Source: Mikrocytos mackini
Lineage: Eukaryota; Endomyxa; Ascetosporea; Mikrocytida; Mikrocytiidae
Assembly (NCBI GenBank): GCA_030180075.1
Contig: JASNJN010000429.1
Location: 1 to 20,671 of the forward strand
DNA length: 20,671 nucleotides
Reading direction: 5' to 3'
In this document: positions 1 to 10,173 of the stretch, piece after piece
Position numbering within the stretch: position 1 is the first letter of the stretch
Layout of the letters: each line of letters opens with the position of its first letter
Made by a program: the position numbers and the translations under genes
Notes under the pieces: generated by a model
The model's input: only the letters and a program-made list of their open reading frames with translations
Databases searched by the model: none
What the model was told of the DNA's origin: nothing

Positions 1-756
1 GCAAACTATGTGTTGGTCGTAATATTCTGTTATATCTGCGCCTTTTAGAAATGCTACTATTTGTGTTGTGAACCAATGTTCATTGAGTTCTTCTCGACAG
101 CACAAATTAGAAACTTTAGATATTGTATCGCTTAAAAGTTTAAAGAACAAAGCCCAATTATCACTTTTTAATGAACTTCTCAATAACTCTCTGTTTTCTT
201 TCCCTAATTTTTCTGCTGTTTCTTTCATTGTTTGTTGTGCCATCATTCTAAAAAGCTGTTTAATTTCATAGTTTGGTATTTCAAGGTCGAAAGTGTCAGT
301 TGTTTTATTGTAACTCTTTATAGATAGAATTCCGGTTTGATATGCAGTAGTTATTCCTATATTGTATTCACCATTTAAAAACCCCGGGCTTCCTAACAAT
401 ACTTCTTTGTTGACGTTTGAAACTTTTCCTGTTTTGAAAAATTCTTTTAAAGCTTCCGAACAGCTTAAAACTAGATTCCAATAATAGGTAGTTCGCCCTC
501 CTTTCTTCCAGTATATATCTATAGATAAATGTCTAAAACAGTTTAAAATGGAAATGAAATTAAAAACGTAAAGTTCTTTGTTTGTGAATCTAAATCCACC
601 ATACATTGTTTTTAATTGTTCGATTACTTTCTTCTTTACTTCTTCTATATTATTGTAAGTTATGTCATTTACTTTGCGTTTCAACATTTTAGCATAAATA
701 TACTCAAAGTAATCGTCAGTGTAATAAGACAAAATTTCTTTTTCTNTATATTCATC
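1..756 (-). pseudogene. AAA-ATPase-like / PD-(D/E)XK family protein, 5'-broken fragment, runs off left edge
   Basis: The minus strand is open from a TAA at 757-759 to the window edge, about 252 codons; the base at 746 is undetermined. No ATG lies near the 5' end; the first in-frame ATG is at 687-685. The translation contains LYVFNFISILNCF, then IYWKKGG, then TAYQTGILSIKSY followed by FDLEIPNYEIKQLF. This order (YNPxSIxNF, YW, LxxxGYLTIK, LxIPNxEVxxxF) is the pattern of the region linking the N-terminal AAA-ATPase-like domain to the C-terminal PD-(D/E)XK domain in a family common in bacteria and scattered in fungi. The ATPase half is missing upstream, where the DNA is non-coding in appearance. 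The nuclease half would lie beyond position 1. Family assignment is from recalled motifs. It is a truncated gene, or a gene disrupted at the ambiguous base. Function is unknown; a mobile or laterally acquired origin is inference. Confidence 0.55.
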
Positions 757-1144
757 TTAAATTTTCATTATATGCGCTAATTATGTTATAATAATGCTAT
801 TATAAATTATTTTGAATAATATGTATATCTCTGTTGATCTTCGATGTTATCATGTTTAGATAAGAGTTGTTGTCTTTTATATATCGTTTATAGGTTTAAA
901 ATAATTAAACCTGTATTCTAATTATGTAAATATGCCAGAAGCTTATATTAACAGAAATATCTACTTGTTGTAATTTCTTTATGGACAATTTTTTTACTTA
1001 GTAAAATCCCATCTTTATAGAGTCTTGTTTGTTTCTCTTGTTCATTATAATGGTTCATAAAGCTATATTAGACTATCAAGACCATAATTCGATGTTTAGA
1101 TTCTCCTTTGTATCATCATGACGGTTTGAATTAAGGAACGATAG
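757..1144. other. AT-rich non-coding stretch
   Basis: I see no coding signal or clear repeat here. It directly adjoins the broken 5' end of the AAA-ATPase-like fragment and carries no recognisable ATPase sequence. Confidence 0.5.
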
Positions 1145-1330
1145 TCTAATGTAAAACAGCATTCATACTCTGATAAATGAGTTAATCATTGCAGTATAGA
1201 ACTCTAATGTAAAACAGCATCCATACTATGGTAAATGAGTTCATCATTGAAGTATAGAACTCTAATGTAAAACAGCGTCCATACTCTGGTAAATGAGTTC
1301 ATCATTGGGGTATAGAATTCTAATGGTAAC
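1145..1330. repeat. 58-bp tandem repeat, three full units plus a partial fourth
   Basis: Units begin at 1145, 1203 and 1261 with TCTAATGTAAAACAGC, and a diverged fourth start (TCTAATGGTAAC) lies at 1319. The period is exactly 58 bp each time. Units differ by a few substitutions and no indels, for example CATTCAT, CATCCAT and CGTCCAT. No ORF spans the array. It is a small minisatellite of unknown role. Confidence 0.9.
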
Positions 1331-2330
1331 ATCTGTCCTATGTTAATATCTTACGATCGCTCATGGTGTTTTTTGTTTCCAAATTTTAAATTTTCAAAAA
1401 AAAATTTTTTAACAATACAATCGTTACTTATATGTCCTTTAATACGACCTAAACTAAAAGGTTGTTCTATTATCTTTTTATATCTAAAAATTATCCATTA
1501 AACCCATTTCCGTTCAAAATGTATACAAAATAACAATACTCCATAAATACGGCTCGTATAAACAGGCGAGAATATTAAAAGCTTTATTATGATTACAAGA
1601 ACCCAGTTAATGATTTTATAATGATATAAATAGGGCGTTAAAATCTTAATTTGGGGTGAGTTTAGCCATAACCACTTTTTGACAAATTTTTACAAACGAG
1701 TATTTATACACGAAGTCCCTCTTTTGTATTCTCCTTCGAAGAATATTATTGCAGTGGGTCGACCTTTGTTTGTGTTGATTATATTGGTTAGAGTTGTTGT
1801 AGTTCCTCATGGTAAAAGTTAATCTAGTTTATGTTTTAACACTTTCTGTACGGAACGCTTTTTTATATATTGTTAACGTATGATGTTTATATATAAAAAA
1901 CATATATTTGGTTGTCTTAAAACTGACTTTATCAAAAATAATCCTAGCAAATTTTGTAAATTTTTAATTTTTCAAAATTTTGTTAATTTCAAAAACATAA
2001 TTGTGTTATATGTTAATTTGTTGTTATACACTAATTTTTGATGAGTAAAAATACCTGTAAGTTCCATTATTTTTTAAATCTTATAGTGGGGAAATAACTT
2101 TTGAAAATACAAACTTATGTTTTTGAGAAAAGCTGAGGGGGTTATGACGACTAAAACTGAACATGATTCAATCTAATAGTGTTTAATCGATGTTTCTAAA
2201 TTTTATGTCGATTCTAATAGATGTTGCAAATTTTGGTATAAAATGCAGAAAATTTAGCAAAAACCATCCTACATGTCGGTAATTTCTTTATAATTTATAA
2301 AATGACACTTTAATACACACTTGTAATAGA
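1331..2330. other. AT-rich non-coding stretch, probably includes the outer LTR part
   Basis: No gene is visible. The LTR starting at 2442 on the minus strand should extend leftwards into this region, but I could not place its far end or a target-site duplication because no second LTR copy is in the window. Confidence 0.4.
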
Positions 2331-2442
2331 TAATTAATTATTGGTTCGTTCTATGGCGATTATTCACGAGGCCTCTATAGAGGCCCTCCTGTTGTAGTTT
2401 AAGTACGTAGTTTTCAAAAGTTCATTATATTCCATCACAACA
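2331..2442 (-). repeat. start of the 3' LTR of a Ty3/gypsy element (outer end not located)
   Basis: On the minus strand, TGTTGTGATGG begins two bases after a purine tract AAAGGGGGG. This is the expected junction between polypurine tract and LTR, with the LTR starting at TG. About 60 bp inside lies a perfect 16-bp palindrome, GGCCTCTATAGAGGCC at 2370-2385, centred on TATA. An ACAACA at about 50 bp mirrors the TGTTGT start, but a 53-bp LTR would be unusually short, so the true end is left open. Confidence 0.6.
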
Positions 2443-2444
2443 TT

Positions 2445-2453
2445 CCCCCCTTT
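2445..2453 (-). other. polypurine tract of the Ty3/gypsy element
   Basis: The minus strand reads AAAGGGGGG, directly before the inferred LTR start at 2442 and overlapping the last pol stop codon (TAA, plus 2454-2452). In LTR retrotransposons such a tract primes plus-strand DNA synthesis. Confidence 0.7.
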
Positions 2454-3437
2454 AAACTCTTGGCTGGGGTGATAACCGTCGTTTTGACCAAACATACTTT
2501 TTACCAACCCAAACCGATGAGTCGCTGGCATTAACTACTTTCTTTATATCCGACCATCTGTTGTTGCCTTCTTTAATTCTTACTTTGTCTCCCGGTGTAT
2601 ATACTCTGTTTTAGCCTTCCTTCTCTCATCTGAACATTTCTTTATTTTCTTCTTCTTTTCATTTATTCTGGCTTGATCTATTACCTTGGAAGGCAACTCT
2701 TCTTCCCCATATAATTCGGTCAACTCTGTTCTATTCTTCTTCCCCCATATGGCCTCGAAAGGTGAAACTTTAGTTAGAGAATGAGGAGTATTATTATAAG
2801 CGTTCACAAACTCCTCCAAATACTTCATAACCTTCCACTCTCTGTCCTCCGCCTCATGTATCTTCTCTTTAAGACATCTGTTGAAACGCTCGATTTGTCC
2901 ATTGCCTTGTGGTGCGTATAATTGGCTTGGGGTGCACTTGATCTTCATTTTCCTATAAAATGCTATCATTTGTTTCGAAACTAGTTGTGTACCATTATCT
3001 GTTTTAATCTCATGGGGGCTTCCCACCCTATCAAAAACGTGTAACAATTCCCTGATTATGTCGTTACTTTTGGTTCCCTCCATCGGAATCACTTCTACCC
3101 ACTTGCTATGGTAGTCTTGTAAGGAAAGCAAGTATTTAAATTCCCCATGAAAAAATTTCCCAACTAAATCCATGGCTATCTTTATCCATGGCTTTCGAGG
3201 GATTGGTTCGTATTCAATAGGCACCTCCCTCAACTGTGTAGTTCTATCACTCCTACAACATAACTCGCATTGAGAGTGGAGAAAATTGGGCTGGAAAAAA
3301 TGGGCTGTATTTTCTAGCCCAAAAAAATTTTGGGCTGCATTTTTCCAGCCCAATTTTTGACACCCACCATGGATATACTTATGATTAATTGTGTTGCAAA
3401 TGTGCAAATAACAATAATTAATTTTTTTAATTCTCAA
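2452..3437 (-). pseudogene. Ty3/gypsy integrase (3' end of pol), frameshifted
   Basis: The main open stretch is 3437-2580. It shows an HKYIH...CELC pattern compatible with the integrase HHCC zinc finger, then the DDE core: PWIKIAMDLVGKF (first Asp), EIKTDNGTQLVS (second Asp) and QGNGQIERFNRCL (Glu), then NNTPHSLTKVSPFEAIWG. The frame closes at 2580 (HRETK stop). The usual C-terminal GDKVRI-type segment continues in another frame from about 2605 down to a stop at 2454-2452, so there is one frameshift near 2600. Reverse transcriptase and RNase H are absent upstream. A 76-bp palindrome interrupts the zinc-finger region (separate entry). The integrase inserts cDNA into the genome; this copy is a dead 3' remnant. 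Confidence 0.85.
3282..3357. repeat. nested palindrome inside the integrase zinc-finger region
   Basis: The outer arms TTGGGCTGGAAAAAATG (from 3286) and CATTTTTCCAGCCCAA (to 3353) are complementary apart from one extra A, and pairing extends into flanking AAAATT/AATTTT. Inside are further GGGCT/AGCCC blocks, including AGCCCAAA facing TTTGGGCT, giving alternative hairpins. The pol frame stays open through it. It is either a tiny foldback insertion or local palindrome growth. Confidence 0.75.
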
Positions 3438-3620
3438 ATATTATCTCAAAAACAAAGATGTTCGGCTAACTTTTGAAACGTGTAATATCGGAATCAAATT
3501 TTGTCTTGGAAAATTTCAACAAATTATTTGACTTTCAAAGTCTCGATCTAAATTGAGATGATTATCAAGAATTTTGTAATTTTTATTTCAGATATCGAAA
3601 TGAGGTGGTTTTCGATATAA
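3358..3620. other. AT-rich stretch between integrase remnant and MITE
   Basis: Nothing is recognisable past the integrase fragment. It holds simple AT-rich DNA with no conserved coding signal. Confidence 0.4.
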
Positions 3621-4158
3621 AGTAAACTCTGAAACATTGGCCAATTTCTAGACTTAGGCACCTAAATCTTAGTCGATTTGTAGGAAGTTTGGTCAAATTT
3701 AATTAAAAGTATTTTATTGTTTAAATGTTTTTGGGGCTCTAAAAATGATACAATATTATGAAAATATTGAATTTACCCCAAATCAATCGTCTATACATTG
3801 TTTTATGAAGTTATTTAGATGAGCAACATTTTAATGTTAGTCAAATTATGTCATACTTTGGAAAGACATGGGAAATGTGTTTAACACCATTATTTAATAG
3901 AACCCTGTGTTTAAACGTTTTCCTGTAATTTAGTTCAATTTTAAATTCACTATTCATGCTTTCAAGAGAAATATACATTATTATAGGTTTTGTATGATTT
4001 TTTGTATGGATTTTAAAACCATAGGGCCCCCTTGGGGAAACAACCAATTGAGATTTTAGTTCCAAAATTTATAAGGAGTATTTAAATGTCTTAGTCACTC
4101 TAATCTTGGCCAATCTAAGGTATTTTCCAAAAACCGGCTAAACCTTCGGGGGTTTACT
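3621..4158 (+). mobile_element. MITE copy A (about 540-bp family, imperfect terminal inverted repeats)
   Basis: The left end AGTAAACTCTGAAACATTGG is mirrored at the right end by CCGGCTAAACCTTCG...GTTTACT. The flanks carry ATATAA on both sides (3615-3620 and 4159-4164), a possible 6-bp target duplication. The same sequence recurs in reverse orientation at 11193-11738, including internal landmarks: GGGGCTCTAAAAATGATAC, a block near AATTTACCCCAAATC, and a GGGCCCCCTTGGGG-like palindrome at about 4023. It has no transposase, so it is non-autonomous. The superfamily is unknown. Confidence 0.8.
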
Positions 4159-4379
4159 ATATAATAAAACGGAAACTATGATGGTAAAGTCCTTTAAAAT
4201 AAAACATATTGACTAGGGTTTAGAAATGGCGAGTCACGAGTAATGGCATTAATTAACCAATATACAAAACAGCAACTAATAAACTTCCCTAAAAATAATT
4301 TTACGTACGTATTTAACATCACTGTATACTTTATGTCAATTTATCTGAAAATTAATAAAAAAATTCATGACATTTCGAC

Positions 4380-4480
4380 TAGAGTTTCCATTTCCAGGAA
4401 CGGATTTTTCGAAAACCGGGAAACTATATTTTACGTTTCCCGAAAATACCTAAATAAAAACCCGGGAAATCAAAACTTGG
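4380..4480 (+). mobile_element. degenerate hAT-type MITE, left part only
   Basis: It starts TAGAGTTTCCATTTCC and can be followed base by base against the intact element at 8579-8758 (GGAAcgGATTTtTCGAA, CCGGGAA, TTTTACGT) with small indels. No matching right terminus or target duplication is seen, so this is an old or truncated copy. Confidence 0.55.
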
Positions 4481-5590
4481 AAAATAAGGCGTGATTTCTT
4501 ATAATTTTGACTTTAAGAATAGAATATAATAATAAACGTGTGTGTTGGTCCAAATAAAATAAATTTCTGAATACTAATATGAGTAAATTTCGGTTTTAAA
4601 TTTTTACCCGTAATTCGAATATTTGAGTTTGAATAAATTATAGTGAAAAAATAATTTTTTATTCCCGAGGTTTCAAATTTCCACGTTTTTAATTTTTTTC
4701 CGATAAAACCATTTTCAATTGCCCGGGTAACGGGTAACTGATTTTTTGCTGAGTGAGGGGTATTACATCAAACAAAATTGCGCAAATTGATATTTAGAAA
4801 AAATTGAGGTTTCCATCTAAATTTAAAGATTTTTTTATTGTAATAAACCTATAAAAATACATTTTATAATTTTTTTATTATCCGCAATTTTAAACCCCTG
4901 CTATTAGAGATTGGACATACGAATATTCGTTTTGAACATTTTGAAGATTCACAAAAAATCGAATTTGGGATATCAGTTTTCCGAATATTTTTAAAAATAA
5001 TTTCAAATTTTTTAAAATTTGAAAAAAAATTCAAATATTCTTTGATTTTTGGCGTGAAAAAATTAATTGTTGGAATTGAATAATAAAATTCATATAAAAT
5101 TTAGTTAAAAACCAAGATGACGATATTAATATTAGAAATAAATTTATTTTCGAATATTCGCACATTTTGCAAGTGTCCAATCCCTACCTACTATAGACGT
5201 CATGGAGATTTTAACCTTTCAAAAATATTCTTTATACATTCGAGTACATGTCTGCAATTAATAATCTATACTTTAGCAAACCCATGGAAATTTGGTTGGA
5301 TTTTTGAAAATTTTCATGTATCTGGTAATTACAAATAATGACGATATTTCGAAAAATGTGTTGGAAAATAGCCTAGAGATCATGTAGAATATTTGAAAAC
5401 CCACAAATCGTGCCAGTCACGCTTTTTGATATATCAATTCATAAAATTTTGATCATATTTTAAATGTCTTGCCCGGACAAAAGTTAATCAACAACCTCAC
5501 GTATTTTATAGGAAATTACATATTATTAAAAATGTTATATCAGGAAATACTAACTAAAATAAACATCATTCTATGTATCTGAAGCCGAGG
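4481..5590. other. AT-rich non-coding stretch
   Basis: No convincing gene is present; short open frames here have no recognisable motif and AT-driven composition. A CCCGGGTAACGGGTAACTG segment near 4720 recalls the CCCGGG-rich hAT-type MITEs but cannot be assigned. Confidence 0.4.
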
Positions 5591-6023
5591 TTTTCACAAC
5601 GGTGTTAGATGTGGATTTAGAGTAATATATGGGAAGAATTTGACAAAATATGATGGCACAAAATGGTTGAGCCAATTAAAATTCTATTTTATTAAAATCC
5701 TAATGAAAACTCATAATTTCAGAGTCATAAATATGTTACTATCGCCAAAACGACATATATCATTTTCAGCCATTCTAATGAAAAAATATCAATGTTATTT
5801 CCTATCAAATATGATATTAGTCATGCTCAAAGAGTCTGGCAGGATCCCCTGGAAAATATCCAATGGGAGGGTCCATACCACACCTGAATGCGGTGGTCTG
5901 GGAATTCCTAACTTCAGAGATGAGTACTGGCTCGAAACTTTAGCAATAGCAAAGTATATCGGGGCAGTGCATGTTTACGAGGAAGAATTTAATTCCGGTA
6001 GTACGATCCATGGCCGACTGGCA
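5591..6023 (+). pseudogene. possible LINE-like reverse transcriptase tail (relic)
   Basis: An open frame (ATG at 5640, open a little further upstream) reads GKNLTKYDGTKWLSQLKFY, and later VHTTPECGGLGIPNFRDEYW followed by LETLAIAKYIG. The PxxGGLGIPN motif is typical of the region just after the reverse transcriptase domain in non-LTR retrotransposons. Catalytic RT motifs (YxDD) are not visible. The frame is cut at 6024, where the foldback begins, and the last residues before the stop at 6065 are foldback sequence. The call rests on one motif. Confidence 0.4.
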
Positions 6024-7280
6024 GGACCTCAACTTCATTTTCCTGAAAAAGTTGCATTTTCCTGAAATTCTTACAATTTCCCTAAAATTATGTTGTTTTG
6101 AATAACTAATTACAGAATTTTACATGTTGTGATTTGAAATTTATACCATATATGTGCAGGATGATTATTTAACTGAAAATATAGTTTTTTCTTGGAATTT
6201 CTGTTTATTCTTGCACCAATTTATAAAGTAATGAAAATATCTAGACCTGATTTTGTCAAATTGTTGTTTGTAATTTTTGAAAAACCATCATAATTCATCT
6301 AAAATTAAATATAATTGAATTACCGGATAAATTTAATTTTAAAATTTTGTTAATATAATTTATAAAATTAAAAAACGGCAAAAAATCATGAAAGGTGTAA
6401 GAATTTCAGGAAAAATGCAACTTTTTCAGGCAAAATGAATTTCAATCTCTGCCGTTGAATAGATGCGATATAAGCTGAAACAAAATTGGAACAATATAAA
6501 TTAAATTTTTCGTAAATTATTAAACATATAACTATTTTCATTCAACTATAGAAAATTTTTCAAACCAAAAAGTGATGTTAATCGAAAACATTCCTTTCTT
6601 AAATCAATATTTTTAGAAAATTCGCATATTGTTATTGACTATAAATAAAATTTGTNNACTAGTCAATAACAATATGCGAATTTTCTAAAAATATTGATTT
6701 AAGAAAGGAATGTTTTCGATTAACATCACTTTTTGGTTTGAAAAATTTTCTATAGTTGAATGAAAATAGTTATATGTTTAATAATTTACGAAAAATTTAA
6801 TTTATATTGTTCCAATTTTGTTTCAGCTTATATCGCATCTATTCAACGGCAGAGATTGAAATTCATTTTGCCTGAAAAAGTTGCATTTTTCCTGAAATTC
6901 TTACACCTTTCATGATTTTTTGCCGTTTTTTAATTTTATAAATTATATTAACAAAATTTTAAAATTAAATTTATCCGGTAATTCAATTATATTTAATTTT
7001 AGATGAATTATGATGGTTTTTCAAAAATTACAAACAACAATTTGACAAAATCAGGTCTAGATATTTTCATTACTTTATAAATTGGTGCAAAAAACAAACA
7101 GAAGTTCCAAGAAAAAACTATATTTTCAGTTAAATAATCATCCTGCACATATATGGTATAAATTTCAAATCACAACATGTAAAATTTTGTAATTAGTTAT
7201 TCGAAACAAAATAATTTTAGGGTAATTGTAAGAATTTCAGGAAAAATGCAACTTTTTCAGGGAAAATGGAGTTGAGGTCC
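6024..7280. mobile_element. 1.26-kb foldback element (long inverted repeat)
   Basis: The left end GGACCTCAAC (6024) is mirrored by GTTGAGGTCC (ending 7280), and pairing continues inwards to GTTATTGACT (6631-6640) against AGTCAATAAC (6661-6670). That gives arms of about 615 bp around a 20-base loop containing two undetermined bases (6656-6657). Each arm holds a roughly 406-bp unit with its own ~42-bp inverted ends (6034-6074 with 6397-6439; 6862-6904 with 7228-7269), built on TTTTCCTGAAAAAGTTGCAT and CCTGAAATTCTTAC. The inner 6440-6861 is palindromic too. The arms differ at scattered positions (for example GAATTTCTGTTTATTC against GAACTTCTGTTTGTTT), so they have diverged independently. No transposase is present. 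Confidence 0.85.
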
Positions 7281-8360
7281 AACGGCAGATATTGCTGTGT
7301 TGCGTTGTATATAACAGTTTTATACAATATTGTACGATTAAAGTGTTAAGCGTGACAAATTGTTGATCAGAATAATTTAAAATAGGTCCATTTATTCAAT
7401 AAAGTTGGTTTTTTAATTACATCTACTCAATGTTGGTGTATTTCGTTTAGTCCGACTGAAATTTGTCTCAAAAGTATGTAAATTGAACAAAAATGGCATA
7501 ATTTCAAAATTATATACGAAAGAAATCCGTTTACGACAAATATAAACTCTATATCAAATGTAAAAATAGTCCAAAACTTTGTTTAATAATAACATAGACA
7601 AACACCAAATTAAAATAAAATTTTAAAGATAAATTTTGATTAAAAAAAGTTTTTTACGAAGTGCTTAAAAAATGTTTTGTAGTCAACCTACTATAATTTT
7701 AATTAAATCATACAACTTCCCAAAAAACAGAGGAATTGTTTTGACATTTTATTTTGCTTAAAATCGTTCGAAAAATATATATGTTGTTTCTCGTCAGATT
7801 TTAACATAAATGGCTAGTTGAAAATAATAATTTTTTATTTACCCGAAATAAACATTATTTTTTAATGAATGAGTTTAAAATCTATAGATAGAGATATATT
7901 AACATCTAGAATAATTCAAATAAATTCTTATAAAAATTTTAATTCCTGTATTTTTTGTAAAATGCTCATACATAGACAATTTTATATTATTATGTGATGC
8001 TTTTAAGGCGTATTATGTAAATTTATAGAAAATTATGAACTCATTCAAAAAATAATTTTTCAAAATGGGTGATTTTATACATATTTGGTCTGTTTTTTGG
8101 TGATTATAAGCGTAGTTTCTTATAAAAACATGACTATATCCAGGTTTGATTGTAGTGAAGAAATCATTTCACGATTCAAGAAAATTAAGAAATGTATTCC
8201 TGTGTCCTAGGGGTTGCAAATCTCCCAGGAAATTGGAAACTCTACAGACAGGTAACCATTTTTGAAGTAATTTAAAGAGTTGCCTATAATACCAGCTCAA
8301 TTTATCATATAAATACATTGTATGTTATTGATGCAATATTAGGATTTAACATAGACGCTT
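7281..8360. other. AT-rich non-coding stretch
   Basis: No gene or named repeat is supported. Composition is strongly AT-rich, with homopolymer runs and stops in all frames. Confidence 0.4.
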
Positions 8361-8525
8361 ATCGATCTTTATAGGCCGTCACATAAAGAATATGCAACTA
8401 GAGTTTTGAATGTGGCAGAATGCGGGCAAAATATAGGCAGCATGGCTACTAAACATTTGGGAGGAGAAAAAATCATTACTGACAATAGCTACAAAAATAT
8501 TGTAAAGAATTTAAACAGAAAATAA
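8361..8525 (+). pseudogene. 54-codon coding relic, unidentified
   Basis: A stop-free frame ends in TAA at 8523-8525 and has protein-like composition unlike the flanking AT-rich DNA: YRPSHKEYATRVLNVAECG, then GSMATKHLGGEKIITDN. There is no start codon, and a TAG lies directly upstream in the same frame. It is probably the C-terminal end of a dead gene or transposon protein. I do not recognise the family. Confidence 0.3.
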
Positions 8526-8578
8526 AGATTACAGGACTTTAATGTCGCAAATGATAAATAATTAATTAGTTCATTGAT

Positions 8579-8758
8579 TAGAGTTCCTAATTCCCGGGAA
8601 TCGATTTCTCGAATCCCGGGAACTGGACTTTTTACGTCTAAAATTCTCGAAAATTTTCGAGAATTTCGAGAATTTTTTCTCATTTCCCGGGAAATATGGC
8701 CATAAATCCGTTTTTCGATTCTCGATAAATTTTAGGTTCGAGAATTTTGGGAACACTA
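8579..8758 (+). mobile_element. hAT-type MITE, 180 bp, with perfect 8-bp target duplication
   Basis: The element begins TAGAGTTCC and ends GGGAACACTA, giving TAGnGTTCC terminal inverted repeats as in hAT transposons. It is flanked on both sides by TCATTGAT (8571-8578 and 8759-8766), a perfect 8-bp duplication, which is the hAT hallmark. Inside are CCCGGGA repeats and a perfect 20-bp palindrome, TTCTCGAAAATTTTCGAGAA. It has no coding capacity and would need a hAT transposase in trans. Confidence 0.88.
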
Positions 8759-8766
8759 TCATTGAT

Positions 8767-10050
8767 TATCCTTTGTTTATTTTATTGTATTTGTTTATTT
8801 AAAAATTCCTTTGGTTTATTAAACATATTTATTATTGTTTTTATTTATAATTTAATGGTTTTGTTCAGAATTCAAATTTGGTCTGTCCAATATAAATTGA
8901 AAACGCCGATTAAATACAGATAATTGTTGTGTTAGTAGCTGAATAAATGAAAGTAACTGCTTATATAAGAAGTCTTTTATAATAAATTTGATCTATTATA
9001 TTGTTTCTATATCAAATTATATCAAATATTGAGTAAACGCCTGTTTTAAAGCAACATAGTTGATGGAATGTCATGTTGTCAAGGAAAGTATTATTGTTAA
9101 TCTGATATTACTGTAAAAGGTCTTTAATTGCTCCATACAAAGGCTTTATGTCGATTTGGGCGAAGGAAAAATCTGTTATGAAAGCCATATGAATAAAACT
9201 CAATGAATAGAAGATATATGGCTTCAAATAAATAGAGATCCGTTTTAATAAATCTTTTAGTCTATGTATGTAAGAGTAAAAAATCGACTGAGAAATGAAC
9301 TAATAATAAATAAAAATTTTACATAATTACATGCTTTATTTTCGGATTAGCCATCTTTTAACTTTATTATATCAAATATACTTGTTTTTTATTCATTTAT
9401 GTAATTATCATCAATCAATGGCGTTCACATAATACGTTTTTATAATACCATTTAATTCTAATATAAAAGTGATTTTGGGAATAATCAGTTAAAAAAGTTT
9501 TTTTTAAATCAGATGATTTAAGTTTATACGCAAACCAAATATATATAATGACTAGAAACAAACTACAATAATGAAATGTCGTTTATGTCCATTTCTAACA
9601 TTTCATCTGTTTTGTTTCAAAAAATTTTAATTAAAGAGAGTCGCCTTGAGCACAGTACTTTTCAAAAATATGCAACATTATACGCTAAAGTTGTAAGAAG
9701 TTGTTGTACTAATCTCGTATAAATAGTTAAACTAAAAATCCCTGGTTCAAAATCGATATTGGTCTATATACAAGCTTACGCGCTCCACTTTATTATTGTT
9801 TAAAATGTCTATTATGTATATATTCATTTATTACTAGTTTATTGCTCATTTTTTAAATAATATTCTTATTAAAATTATTTTAAGAATATAAATCTAATAA
9901 TTTTGTTTATATTGTTTAAGTAAATGTTTTGATACGAAATTTAACATAAATTTTAATTTTAATCGTGCGAGTTAAAATTCACGATTGTTTATATTTTGCT
10001 GTCATTCATGGTTTGAAAATTTATTTTTAAAAACTTAAAATTTTAAAACG
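8767..10050. other. AT-rich non-coding stretch
   Basis: I see no gene. A short inverted pair (GCCATATG near 9187 and ATATGGC near 9218) is the only local structure noticed. Confidence 0.4.
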
Positions 10051-10173
10051 ATAGGAAAACTCACAAAACTTGACACACTTATTGAGTACTTCAATACATA
10101 CACCCGGGAATATAACAAAGGGAAGCAGAAATGGGAGTTTACGTTTGATTTTCTACATAATTATTTCGAATAG
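10051..10173 (+). pseudogene. 40-codon coding relic, unidentified
   Basis: An open frame ending in TAG at 10171-10173 reads IEYFNTYTREYNKGKQKWEF and FDFLHNYFE, with more balanced base composition than its flanks. It has no start codon. It lies a few hundred bases upstream of the dead Merlin-like transposase on the same strand but is not clearly part of it; a retroelement gag remnant is another possibility. Confidence 0.25.

Noticed and set aside
1145-1330. CRISPR-like array
   Set aside because: Units are contiguous with no unique spacers, and the DNA is eukaryotic.
4243-4494. 83-aa open frame
   Set aside because: It overlaps the degenerate hAT-type MITE, has AT-driven composition and shows no motif.
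5117-5338. 73-aa open frame
   Set aside because: Composition follows the AT-rich background and no domain or neighbour supports it.
6024-7280. Foldback as an amplification or assembly chimera
   Set aside because: The arms differ at scattered positions and by small indels, which a recent chimeric inversion would not show. The two undetermined bases in the loop keep a small doubt.
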